In this document: in pieces, positions 10,766 through 21,380 of the stretch
How the letters are laid out: every line of letters starts with the position of its first letter
Numbering within the stretch: the stretch's first letter is position 1
Assembly (NCBI GenBank): GCA_029641185.1
Contig: JAPWGK010000010.1
Coordinates: 1,178,001 to 1,242,000 of the forward strand
Source: Pseudofabraea citricarpa
Taxonomy: Eukaryota; Ascomycota; Leotiomycetes; Helotiales; Dermateaceae
DNA length: 64,000 bases
Direction: 5' to 3'
Made by a program: the position numbers and the translations under genes
The notes under the pieces: model-generated
What the model was told of the DNA's origin: nothing
What the model saw: only the letters and a program-made list of their open reading frames with translations
Databases searched by the model: none

Positions 10766-10953
10766 CTTGTGCTTATGAGGTGGTTACCATTCTCGTGGTG
10801 TTTTTCGTTTGCGGCATATGAGAAGGCTGTGTCGTCGAAATAATTTTTGCAGGGATCTACACTAGCGCGAGCCGCGTGAGCTCAGGAACCTGGAGCGAGC
10901 TTGATGCGACTCCATCATCAACGTTCCCCCAGTCATCTACACAACACATCAAA
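10766..10953. promoter_or_regulatory. Bidirectional promoter of SOF1 and RPN6
   Basis: Only 188 bases separate the two start codons on opposite strands, so both core promoters must lie here or overlap the coding starts. I see no clear TATA box and no obvious copy of the yeast proteasome element GGTGGCAAA. Confidence 0.6.
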
Positions 10954-12353
10954 ATGGCGCCCGCAGACTCAGCCAGAATACAGGAAGCAAAGAAGCTTGT
11001 CAAGTCGGACCCACGAAAGGCAGAGGCACAATATAAAGAGATCATCTCCAAGCCACCTTCAGTAAACTCAGACGCTGCCGTGCGGGAATATGAGACGGCC
11101 TTGGTCAGCCTTGGAGAACTGTATCGGGATGAGAAGTAGGGAATCAGTTTGTCTAAGCCAGGGAACTTCTGCTAATATTTTCTAGGAAGGCGGACGAATT
11201 GGTAGATCTGATTACAAAGAGCCGAACCGTACTATCCTCCTTCGCAAAGGCCAAAACTGCAAAGCTAGGTATGTGTTTTGTTAAACATCGGTCCAACACT
11301 ATCAGGATCTTGTCTTAAATATGGCAGCTAACTCATTGTTCTGTAGTACGCCAACTTCTAGACCTCTTCAACGCCATCCCGAATACCACGGATATCCAGA
11401 TCGCTGTAACCAAGTCATGTATCGAATGGGCCACCTCAGAACGCCGAGGCTTTCTTCGGCAGAACCTCGAAACTCGTCTTGTTGCTCTTTACATGGTCAA
11501 ACAATCATACTATGAAGCTCTCACGCTCATTAACAGCCTGCTTCGAGAACTGAAGCGCTTGGATGATAAGCTAGTCCTGGTTGAGGTTCAGCTTCTCGAA
11601 TCAAGAGTCTATCATGCTCTAGGCAACGTGGCGAAGGGGCGCGCTGCTTTGACAAGTGCGAGAACGAGTGCTGCTTCTGTGTACACGCCTCCTCTTTTGC
11701 AAGCTGGGTTGGACATGCAGTCTGGAAAGCTCCATGCAGAGGATAAGGACTTCAACACTGCATTCTCGTACTTCATCGAGGCTTTGGATGGATACCATAC
11801 TCAGGATGAGCCCGAGAAAGCTACTGCTGCACTTCAGTATATGCTTCTATGCAAAATCATGCTTAATCTTGCAGATGATGTGAACCAACTTATGACATCG
11901 AAGCAAGCTGTTAAGTATGCTGGCAAGAACCTCGAGGCAATGAAAGCAGTGGCAAGAGCACATTCGAACAGATCTCTGGAAGAGTATGAGAAAGCTCTTG
12001 GTGACTACAGACACGAGCTTGGTAGTGATGCATTCATTCGAAACCACCTTCGGAGATTGTACGATGCCATGTTGGAGCAGAATCTCATCAAGGTTATCGA
12101 GCCATTTTCGAGGGTTGAGATTGCGCATATTGCGAAGATGGTCGGCCTTGATACCGTTCAAGTGGAGCGGAAGTTGTCGCAGATGATCCTCGACAAGGTT
12201 ATCATTGGTGTTCTTGATCAAGGCGCTGGGTGCTTGATTATCTTCGATGAGACGGAGAGAGATGAGGGTTACGATGCTGCTCTTGCGACAATTGAGAAGC
12301 TCAGCAGTGTTGTAGACGTTCTCTACACCAATCAAGCATCGATGCTTGAATGA
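10954..12353 (+). CDS. RPN6: 26S proteasome lid subunit Rpn6 (PSMD11)
   Basis: Exons 10954-11135, 11186-11268 and 11347-12353 encode 423 residues, close to yeast Rpn6 (434). The N-terminal part is a helical repeat (TPR-like) solenoid starting MAPADSARIQEAKKLV. The C-terminal PCI domain includes NLIKVIEPFSRVEIAHIAKMVG, a winged-helix segment, and VERKLSQMILDKVI, with the usual ending near VVDVLYTNQA. Rpn6 clamps the lid to the 20S core through alpha2 and the ATPase Rpt6. Intron donors are GTAGGG and GTATGT, the second intron carrying a CTAAC branch-like site. An upstream in-frame ATG at 10876 would add 26 residues, but 10954 matches the conserved start. Confidence 0.95.
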
Positions 12354-13778
12354 GCATGCTAGATGTCATATTTGTATCATAGAGGCGCATCACGAGGCTA
12401 GGGCATGGAATGGCATGGTATTAAACATTTAAACCTTCAAGCACTCCCTCACTTCTTCGAGATAGCCTTGCTATTTAGAGATGCCTAATGCTATGTATTT
12501 GTTCTAAGTTACCTCTTTGCTGCTTGTGACCGTCAAGTAGTACCATTTGTCAGAAAGCAAATTATTATTGGAACTGGAAACAAGTTAAGTCGCGGTGTTA
12601 GAACTTTTGGAATAAACAGCGTGACACTCCTATAGGCGTCCTCCTCACATCATCACCACTGGCTGAGATAGCTCTGGATATTAGTTTGCTGTTATCGTAT
12701 ATTCTGATGGGCATGTAAGCGGCTTCTAGATTTGACTTTGCGTAATAAAAATAAAATGAAGCTGATTCTAACTCCTGATGGCTGTGAAAATAAATGATGC
12801 ATTGCTGAAAATTGGCTGCAAGAGGTCACTATACAGCACATTCAGAATATAATGCAGTAACAAGGCAATATGCACTACTATTTGCGTCACATTACATACT
12901 AGCTCTAAACATTGTCCTTTCGCCACCCAGGTACGAGCCTATAGAGTGTCATGTCAAGTTCTATAAGTTATTTTGATAATATGTCAGCCCTCTCCTTTCC
13001 TTTTCTCTTGACTGGCAAAGCGGTTGGTTTCTGAGGCGTTTCATTTGAGGAGTCTTGCTAATTCAGGTGTCTGGATAGCCATACCAACATAAAACAAGTG
13101 CTCGTCTTGGAAGCCAAATCGCATATATTTTGAGGTATAACGAGGGTTGCGTCTTTTAACTACCTAGGTACCTATCATGAAATAACTTTGGATGTGCTGG
13201 ATCATGTTTACTCGAACTGGGCCATGTAAAAACGAAATTTTGAGAATTGGAATATCTCTTGCCCTTGAAGAGATATAAAAGCATTCAGTGTTAGAAGTAA
13301 TCCTGTAGTAATGATATAATACCAGTGGAGAGTCGAGAATAGTTTTATACCTTGATTATGACGACTGATTACTGCTCTACATTGAAGTACCTGAGAGGTA
13401 GAAAGCCAACAATTGTAGTCTCCGACTCGCACCATATAAACCGAGTGGACTGTAGTAGGTAAGGCTGAAGGTATATGTAGGTTCAGCACAAAAGATATGG
13501 TGCAAGTGCTTGTTGTCTATATGCCTGTTTATTTTTGGTGGACAAAGGCATAATTGAAGGAGGAAGCAAGCGCCACTAGTTTCAGTTACTGTACGAAATC
13601 TCACTATGCTTGAGAAATACCATCAGAAAAGGCTTAGAGACATGTAGCATTTACTGAACGAGGTAAGAATCCACATTTGAGCCAGCAATTATTTTTAACC
13701 CTTGAACCTTTCCATTTCGATGCAATCCACGCAGTAAAAACTCCCCAAAACGCCTTTATTTCCCTTAAATGCGTCTAG
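12354..13778. other. Intergenic region between RPN6 and HUB1 3' ends
   Basis: The two genes converge on this 1.4 kb stretch. I see no gene. The palindrome-rich string TACCTAGGTACCTA occurs at 13161-13174. Open frames up to 93 codons exist on the minus strand (for example 13208-13489) without recognisable motifs. Confidence 0.5.
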
Positions 13779-14459
13779 CTACTGGGTGTCAATCTCCAAA
13801 TCAAGTTGCTGTAAGTGAGATATATTAGTAACTGTAACAAAAAAAGATACATCTAGGAGAAGATGACTTACCACACCATTGCTGACACCATAATCCTCGA
13901 GGGTCAACTGATCTTTAAACGGCCTCTCACCCTGTCTCTTTAACAAAATCTCATGCGGCTGCCTCCCAATTTGCGCCGCCACCTGCGCCTTGAACAACTT
14001 AATAGGATCCGAAGCCAGACAAGGAATTGCAGCCTTGGTTCCCAATCGATCATTGATGTGAACCACGATCAGAGGTTCGCCGACAGGTTGTTGCGCAGCT
14101 GGTGCCCTCTGGGGTGGCTTACTACTATCTTCCTTTTTGGAGGATGAAGCAGATGAAGGACCAAACTTGTCTGCAACACCGAATTTATCCTCGACCCCGA
14201 ATTTGTCGTTGCTACTATCCTTTCTATCCTTCTCTCTCTCCCGCCGCGGGGACCTCGATCGATTACGATACCCACGCGCTAATCTCTTCTCTCCTCCCTC
14301 TTGCTCGCCATCTCTGTCCCGTCGGTTTTCCTTCCACTTAAAACCGCCACTGCGCTGGTTGTTGCGAGGCCGATCACGACGTTCGCGACCGTCTCTATCT
14401 CTTTCTCGTTCGCGCTCCCGTTGGGGTGGTGGTGATCGAGATCTTCGTGAGTCGCCCAT
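13779..14459 (-). CDS. HUB1: Ubiquitin-like Hub1/UBL5 fused to an RS-rich N-terminus
   Basis: Exons 14459-13872 and 13808-13779 give 205 residues. About 130 N-terminal residues are rich in Arg, Ser, Glu and Asp (RRSRSPPPQRERERERD, RNRSRSPRRERE) and carry a three-fold DKFG(V) repeat. The C-terminal 73 or so residues are a Hub1 fold: INDRLGTKAAIPCLASDPIKL, AQIGRQPHEILLK, FKDQLTLEDYGVSNG. Hub1 binds HIND elements in Snu66 or Prp38 and helps the spliceosome use weak 5' splice sites; it is not conjugated like ubiquitin. Here the usual Hub1 Tyr-Tyr ending is replaced by LEIDTQ. The 63-nt intron is in frame and stop-free, so its retention would add 21 residues. An upstream ATG at 14525 in the same frame is judged non-coding. 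Confidence 0.88.
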   Translation of the reverse strand: MGDSRRSRSPPPQRERERERDRDGRERRDRPRNNQRSGGFKWKENRRDRDGEQEGGEKRLARGYRNRSRSPRREREKDRKDSSNDKFGVEDKFGVADKFGPSSASSSKKEDSSKPPQRAPAAQQPVGEPLIVVHINDRLGTKAAIPCLASDPIKLFKAQVAAQIGRQPHEILLKRQGERPFKDQLTLEDYGVSNGVVSHLLLDVSFFVTVTNISHLQQLDLEIDTQ

Positions 14460-14972
14460 TATATCTGATGTGATCGTAGGTATCCTTGGGGGTTGTGATG
14501 AAAGTAGGTGCGTTAGCTGTCGCAAGATGTATTGTGGAAGGCGAAGAAGTTATTTTGCGGTCATCGCAAGGCTGAGTGGTTCAAGGCTGCACTAACATAG
14601 GTACCTACCTAGGCTTGGCAGATCTGCCCCAGCCTTGTCACCAAGTTTTCCAAACTTGGTTTTCTTCTTAGCAATTTATAAACAGTCAACTGGTGGAACT
14701 GTCTAAATCAATTGGACGGCTTACAGGTGCTTGATTTTGGTTATCTCACTTTATATCATAGTAAATCTTATGACTGGATAAATTCTCGTTTCAAAAACTG
14801 CTATCCATCGCAGCTCTATATAAATGCCCAAGGAAAAGCATTATTTTTGACAGCCAACGCAGCAATACAGCAAAATCCCCAGTACGCCAATGATATGATC
14901 AAGCCAACACGCCGCCGACATAAATACCAGAAGAGAGCATTATGATACAGAAAAGAATAATAAAGAATGCGT
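14460..14972. other. Intergenic region between HUB1 start and NOP58 stop
   Basis: Both flanking genes are on the minus strand, so this 513-base stretch carries the HUB1 promoter and the NOP58 3' untranslated region. It contains the motif TAGGTACCTACCTAGG at 14598-14613. No further gene is seen. Confidence 0.55.
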
Positions 14973-17032
14973 TCAGTTCTTGCTCTTCTTCTTCTTCTTC
15001 TTTTCTGACTTGTCTTCATCGTCATCAGCCTTCCGTTTCTTGGTCTTGGCCTCATCACCATTCGATACATTCTTCTCCTTCTTCTTGTGAATGACAACTG
15101 GGGTACCGTCCTCATCAATCTTGATCGCACCGCGTTCGATCTTGCGCTTGAACTTGGCAACAGTAATGCCTGCAGCGGCAGCCAGTGCGCCATACTTCTC
15201 CTCATCTGGGTCCACAGCAGACGATCCATTCTCTTTTGCTGCCTTCTTAGCCTTCTTCTCGTCTTTAGCCTTCTTCTCGTCTTTAGCCTTCTTCTCCTTC
15301 TTCTTGGGGGTGTCGTCACCAGCGGCCTTGGCTTTGGTGCCATTCAAACTTGGAGCAGCAAGGCCAAGACCTGCACTGACATCGGCCATTTCCTCGTCAG
15401 AGTCGGATCCTGAAGCTTCAGCTACAACCTCGATCAACTTCTTAGGCTCCTCGGTCTTTGACTTCTTCTCCTTCTTCTCCTTCTTTTCTTTTTTCGACTT
15501 CTTCTCGGATTCCGGTACGACAGCTGCTGGTTCATCACCAGCAAGGCCGTCAGCATCAGTGTTGTACTTGCGGGCCTCCTTGACCTCCCACTTGGGGGCA
15601 GCGACGGGCTTGCCATTTGGTCCGACTGCAACACCTCTGGGAAGTGGTGCCTTTCCTTCCATGATGCGAAGAGCATTCTCAAGTTTTGAACGGGATGCAA
15701 CGCCTAATGCAACTCTGTCTTCCTCATCGACATCATCTCCCTTTCCTTCACCTTGAGCACTCCATGTCGACAGAGCATCGGTGCGAAGTCCGATAGCAGC
15801 CTTTGCAGCCAACATACGGGCCATTTTACCCTTGTTCTTTCCTGTAGCTTGGCCAACCAATGATGCATGATAGATGAGACCGTACTTAGGAGTGTCGTGC
15901 TTTGTCTTCAATGCGCGGAACAGAGCCTTCTCAGCACCGAGAATTTGGATAGTACTGGCAGGACTCTTTGCGAGGTTCATGAGAGATCCAGCATGGGCGA
16001 TCAATCGCGCTCCAACCAATTCACCGACTAATTCAGTCAAATTTGGTGCAATTGCGTTCATTCGTGCAGTCAGGTAACTTGAAAGCTGCTGACGATATTC
16101 CGTGAATCCAACTACTTGCTCGGCAAGGAGATTGATGTTGAACAAATCTTCATCAGTAATTTCAGTTCCCATACTGACTTCAGCAGCAGCCTTTACCGCA
16201 GCTTCAATCTCTTCAGGAAGAATCTCAGCGAGATCCGTTGTTGAAGCACTTGTGCGCATTCCCATGGTGAGGATAACCTTGGCATATGCCAAATTGTCGT
16301 TTACGATGCGGCCCATCTCTGGGAAATGCCATCCGTACCATTCCTTAACTCTCATAGCATATGTGTTAAGCTCCTTGTCCAAATCATCGAGCAGCGCAAT
16401 TGCCTGCACGATCATAGTATCAACCTTATCAGGCGAGAACTTAAGCTTGTGTCGGGAGAGCGAATGCGAAAGACCTAAGGACATGGTAGAAATATTCTCT
16501 GGCAGAAGGCCAGGAATGAGAGATGGGAGATGGTCGCGAATCGCACGGAAGACATCGTTCGTGGAAGAATCGGAGATTGGTGTGAGGGTGAGTCCTGGGA
16601 GTTTATTGATCGCTTGTCCTAATTTTGGATCTGCCACCGCCAAAGATGCCTTCTTCTCATCTTTTAACGAGTCGAGGAGCTTTGCCAACATGGGTGACAC
16701 CTTTCCCTCGACCAATGCAGCAACCTCCTCTAAAGCTGTGGCGGCACTGTCGAACTTCTCGAACTTCTTGAGCTTTAATCTAAGTTGTGTTAGTTTCTAT
16801 GGTCGGCAAAGTTGCCGCTGCACAGGCAAGTAGAGAATTTTCTTACAGGCCATTGATGCCCTCAGCAGTTTCGACTTCGGCGGACATAGCATCTTTCTTG
16901 AGCATCTTTTTATCCGTTGCCTTGAAGAGGGCGAAACCTTGAAAGCAGACATTGTAAGCTCATGGACCTTTTCCACAGTGGATTGGAATTTTTTTTACCC
17001 GCAGAGGTCTCGGTGAGAACGAAAAGACCCAT
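14973..17032 (-). CDS. NOP58: Box C/D snoRNP protein Nop58
   Basis: Exons 17032-16999, 16937-16847 and 16779-14973 encode 643 residues. The 34-nt first exon gives [12 protein letters not shown], the conserved Nop58 start. NOP5 N-terminal domain, coiled coil and Nop domain follow; the last shows [34 protein letters not shown], and the signature [13 protein letters not shown] with [20 protein letters not shown]. The C-terminal 200 residues hold acidic stretches and Lys/Glu/Asp blocks ([17 protein letters not shown]) ending in KKKKKKSKN, a nucleolar tail. Nop58 scaffolds fibrillarin and Snu13 on box C/D snoRNAs for rRNA 2'-O-methylation. I looked in both introns (61 and 67 nt) for box C/D elements and saw none. 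Confidence 0.95.
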
Positions 17033-17349
17033 CGTGAATGAATTTGGCGCGAATCCTGGACGGTGCCCAATTGTCTCTTTGATTGGAAGAAAATTCCAAG
17101 AAAAGGCGCTGAACCTTTGGTGTTCGCGACGATGTTTGGTGGGGAGGAAATTCTGTGGTTCTTCCTCGAGAAGGTTTGAAAAAAGATAAATTTCGAAGCT
17201 CCGCGCTAGCGACGATTAGCGCCCGAAAGTTCAGGCAGTCAAAAGGCTAGCTCCGGTCACCAGCTGTCGGTCAAATCGACGACGTCTGGCATTATCTGGA
17301 TCTTTGCTAAACTGGACACCACTCTTAAGTCCCATAAATCGTCACCAAA
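17033..17349. promoter_or_regulatory. Divergent promoter region of NOP58 and VMA6
   Basis: The starts at 17032 and 17350 are 317 bases apart on opposite strands. No clear known element was recognised. Confidence 0.5.
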
Positions 17350-18606
17350 ATGGAGGGCCTCTTCTTCAATGTCAACAATGGGTAAGAAAGCCCCAACCGG
17401 TCGTTGTACTGCAAATGCTCATGACCATACAGCTACATTGAGGGCATCGTTCGGGGATATAGAAATAGTCTCTTGACTGGACAGAACTATAACAACCTCA
17501 TACAGTGTGAGACGATCGATGGTATGCTGTACTCGGGACCGTTTGTTGGAATATCATGAACTGATTCCGTTGCAGATCTGAAGCTCCAACTTGGACCAGC
17601 TTATGGGGACTTCCTTGCCTCTCTCCCACCCAACCCTTCCACCTCGGCCCTCGCAGCTAAGGCTACCGACAAATTGATTGCAGAGTTCAGATACCTTAGA
17701 GCGAATGCCGTCGGATCTCTTGCCAAATTTATGGATTACCTCACGTATGGTTATATGATTGATAATGTGGCTTTGTTGATCACTGGTACATTGCACGAGC
17801 GGGACACACGCGAATTACTGGAAAGATGCCACCCTCTCGGATGGTTTGAGACGATGCCTGTTCTTTGTGTCGCAACCAACATTGAGGAGCTGTATAACAG
17901 TGTTCTGATCGAGACCCCACTTGCGCCATATTTTAAAGGTAGTTTGAGCCACCAGGATTTGGATGAATTGAACATTGAAATTGTCCGAAACACACTTTAC
18001 AAGAACTACCTCGAGGACTTTTACTACTTTATCAACAACGATCCTGGTATGGCGAACTCACCTACGAGTGAAGTCATGAGCGAGATTTTACAGTTCGAGG
18101 CCGACAGAAGAGCCATCAACATCACACTCAACTCTTTCGGCACCGAGCTCTCAAAAACCGATCGTAAGAAGCTATACCCGAGCTTCGGGCAACTTTATCC
18201 AGAAGGAACTCTGATGCTCTCCAGAGCTGAAGACATCGAAGGTGTCAGACTCGCGGTCGACGGTGTGAATGACTACAAGACTTTCTTTGACGCCACAGGT
18301 TTGGGCCAGGGCAGCAGCAGTGGAGCTGGAAACATGAGTGGTGGTGCTAGCTCGGATGGGAAGAGTCTGGAAGATATGTTCTATCAAAAGGAAATGGAGA
18401 TATCCAAGGGTGCTTTTACCAGACAATTTACACATTCGATTGTTTATGCATGGGTGAAGCTACGGGAGCAGGTTAGTTTTCCATTCACCACCGTATGAGA
18501 TATGTTACTGATTTCGGAATAGGAAATTCGCAATATCACCTGGATTGCAGAATGCATAGCTCAGAACCAGAAGGAGCGAATTGGTAACTATATTAGCGTG
18601 TTCTGA
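17350..18606 (+). CDS. VMA6: V-type ATPase subunit d (Vma6)
   Basis: Four exons, 17350-17381, 17433-17521, 17576-18471 and 18523-18606, encode 366 residues. The start MEGLFFNVNNGYIEGIVRGYRN is diagnostic, as are LTYGYMIDNVALLITGTLHER and HPLGWFETMPVL. The C-terminus is NITWIAECIAQNQKERI followed by NYISVF. Vma6 is a soluble subunit that sits on the c-ring of the vacuolar proton pump and couples the central stalk to the membrane rotor. A Ser/Gly-rich insert (GQGSSSGAGNMSGGASS) near residues 285-300 is probably a surface loop. All introns are 51-54 nt with GT/AG ends. Confidence 0.95.
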
Positions 18607-19092
18607 GGTCGTAGCAAGATGTATAATTTTGTTGTTTTAACCTGGCTCCTGAAGTCACGGCATTGTAGTTATTAGGTGGTTTGGCGCTCGGAGATTTGGG
18701 ACTTGAATTCAACGATGTTTTGCATCGAACCTTAAAAAGCCATGAGATTATTTCTTCTTGCCTGCATTGCTCATATAGTTGACTTATTATAAGACTCTGA
18801 ATGCTACCAGAAGCAACAGTACCAAAAGGTCGGCAAGAACTATCTGCATTGCACACGTCGCGAGGGGGTTTGCTCTAACATATGATATATTATTGCATTG
18901 AAATGTCAGCTATTTATAATAATACAAGAGGTATATCTAGATACTGGCTATGTGACCAAACATTTCATCACAAAGTTTCTATAGACTAGCTTGAAATCAT
19001 GAAGGATCTTGTTCGTTCTACAAAAATTGTGATTTTAAACCATACTACGGTCCTTCTATTGTACAAACAACATTACACATGGTATACACTTT
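18607..19092. other. Intergenic region between converging VMA6 and uS15m genes
   Basis: This 486-base stretch is AT-rich and holds both 3' untranslated regions. No other feature is seen. Confidence 0.55.
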
Positions 19093-20074
19093 TTACAAAC
19101 TAATCTCACCCCTCCAAGTACCTTCAGTCAACCCTAAAGTGGTGATGAGATTTTCCCACCTTTCACTACCACGCTCTTTGTTGCGCAGGTATTTCAAATG
19201 CTTCTGCCTTCTGTGAACCAGTAATCTTAGATTTCTCTTGTTCATCTTGTCCTTCTGTCCACCTTTCATCTCCAATTGCTGTGCCAACACACGGATCTTG
19301 GCTGTCAGAATGGCAACTTGCACTTCTGAACTACCAGTGTCCGGACCAGCCCGAGGGGTTTTCACTGGTTGGTTTTTGCTCTGAGTTGCAACAGCCGGCT
19401 TTGGTTTTAGAACCTGGTCAGTGTTGTGTCGTCCAAAAGCTTCTATGCATCGTACGACGTTTACCCTCGTCTTATCCTTCCGGCTAGAATTGGCAAGACT
19501 CGTAATCCTAGTCAGAGCCGTAACTGCTTTCTCATGTTCCAGTTCATGCTTTTTGGCCAAGGCAGCTTCTTCGGCGGGATCAGCAGTATCTCGAATTGTG
19601 GCCACGACAGGTTTGGTGAGCTTGTACGAATGCTCAAGAGATTCCTTGAGCTCGGCAGGCGTGATGAAATGGTTCAATAAGGTATCGGAGGCTGATTTGA
19701 TTTGAGTGCCAGCTGAGGCAGTAGAATCGAGAATGCCTGCGGTATCGAATGACTTGAGGAATGGCGTTTCGATCCCTCTAACTGGATCCCCTAGAGAAGC
19801 CTCTCTTTCTATCTTCAGTTCCTCCCGACGCTTGAGGTTTGCTAGCCGTTTTTGTTCGGTCTGCTTGATTGCATAGGGATCTCGATGTCTTCTCTTCAGG
19901 GCTTTCGCGGAAAGTGAAGAGGCGTTGGCTGCTGATGGGATGGAAAGGCCGGTTGGAGCTGGCCGAAAGCATACTATCACGGTCAATCAGGGGCTGTTTT
20001 ACTTCTTCTGAGTTGCAATGTAACTCACAAGATGCGCCGCTTAAGCGTGAGACAACAGATATCCTTGGGGGCAT
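19093..20074 (-). CDS. MRPS28: Mitochondrial ribosomal protein uS15m (S15)
   Basis: Exons 20074-20029 and 19973-19093 encode 308 residues. The S15 domain is at the C-terminus, residues about 215-290: GSSEVQVAILTAKIRVLAQQL, then RNLRLLVHRRQKHLKYLRNKE, the S15 signature. The N-terminus (MPPRISVVSRLSGASLCFR) is basic and hydroxylated without acids, as expected for mitochondrial import. The central part is a charged extension common in fungal mitoribosomal proteins. S15 binds the central domain of the small-subunit rRNA. The 55-nt intron has a GTGAGT donor. The gene is divergent from cytosolic RPS0, an interesting pairing of mitochondrial and cytosolic ribosome genes. Confidence 0.9.
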
Positions 20075-20366
20075 GATTGCTGCTGTTTCTCTGGTCTCGA
20101 TTGAACCTCCTGTTGTCTGCTCAAGATAAATTGAATTGAGGCCTTACTACTTCGAGATAGCGCGATCTGATAAGGCTGATGCCTTAGATTCTGCCTTGAT
20201 GCCTCGCCATTAGGGTTAGCGAACGCTACCAAACTTCGCGAACTTTTTTGGCGCACACGCGAAATTCGAACTTCGAGATTTCAAGATACAGTTCTTCCCA
20301 ACCATCCTTCTTCGACAACCACCATCCCTCACAGATTTGACCTCATACTACAGTCAAATCGCAAAG
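20075..20366. promoter_or_regulatory. Divergent promoter of uS15m and RPS0
   Basis: Only 292 bases separate the start codons. The region contains the telobox-like string TTAGGGTTAG at 20210-20219 and pyrimidine-rich tracts just before the RPS0 ATG, as is usual for ribosomal protein genes. Confidence 0.6.
20210..20219 (+). promoter_or_regulatory. Telobox-like element (TTAGGGTTAG)
   Basis: The string holds one TTAGGG and the start of a second. Tbf1-type Myb proteins bind TTAGGG and, in several fungi, control ribosomal protein and snoRNA genes. Its position 148 bases before the RPS0 start and 136 before the uS15m start fits that role; function is inferred. Confidence 0.45.
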
Positions 20367-21380
20367 ATGGCCCCTTCTCAACTCCCCCCGATTTTCAATG
20401 CCACCTCCCAGGACATTGAGATGCTCCTCGCAGCTCAGTCCCACCTCGGATCCAAGAACTTGCAAGTTCACATGGAGCCTTACCTGTGGAAGACTCGCCC
20501 TGATGGAATCAATGTCATCAACATTGGCAAGACCTGGTAGGAAGCTTGGATTTTCTGCAGAGAGTACGTAGCTGACCAAGTACGAATTATAGGGAGAAGA
20601 TCGTCCTCGCTGCCCGTATCATCGCAGCTATTGACAACCCCGCGGATATCTGTGTCATCTCCGCCCGCCCTTATGGACAACGTGCCGTTCTCAAGTTCGC
20701 TGCTCACACCGGAGCTGTCGCCATTGCCGGTCGTTTCACTCCCGGTAACTTCACTAACTACATCACTCGCTCCTTCAAGGAACCTCGATTGATCATTGTT
20801 ACCGATCCCCGCACCGATGCTCAAGCCATCAAGGAGGCATCATATGTCAATATCCCAGTGATTGCTCTCTGCGATACCGACTCCCCAACAGAGTTTGTCG
20901 ATGTTGCTATCCCAACAAACAACAAGGGTCGTCACGCCATTGGATTGGTCTGGTGGATGTTGGCTCGTGAGGTCTTGAGACTCCGTGGCTCTATCGCTAC
21001 CAGAGAGACCGAGTGGGACGTCATGGTTGATTTGTACTTCTACCGTGATCCTGAGGCTGAGGAGAACAAGGAGGCCGCTGAGGAGGCTGTCAAGGGTGCT
21101 GATGAGGTAGGTTCTTAGCGCAACTGTGGTGAAGATTAAGCACTAATTACTCTTATAGGTCGGTCCAGCTGCAATTGAGGCAGGTTTCGCCGGAACTGCT
21201 GGCGGCGACTGGGAGGTCTCTGGTACTCAAGCAACTGCCTTCGCTGGTGCAACTGGAGCTGCTGCTGGCGCCAACTGGGAAGCTGGTGACGGAGCTGATT
21301 GGGCCGCAAGCTCTGCCCCAGCTGCTGGTGGTGAGTGGGGTGCTGCTGAGGGAGCCCCTGAGACCGCTACCCAGTGGTAA
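20367..21380 (+). CDS. RPS0: 40S ribosomal protein S0 (uS2, laminin receptor family)
   Basis: Exons 20367-20536, 20593-21106 and 21159-21380 encode 301 residues. The uS2 fold shows [20 protein letters not shown], the family hallmark [38 protein letters not shown], and [11 protein letters not shown] followed by [26 protein letters not shown]. The acidic C-terminal tail repeats short GDWE, ANWEAGD and GEWG blocks and ends ETATQW, typical of S0/SA proteins. It is needed for 20S to 18S rRNA maturation and sits near the mRNA exit side of the 40S head and body. Introns are 56 and 52 nt. Confidence 0.96.

Noticed and set aside
16780..16998. Intronic snoRNA in NOP58
   Set aside because: Neither intron shows a box C (RTGATGA) with a box D (CTGA) and both are shorter than a usual snoRNA.
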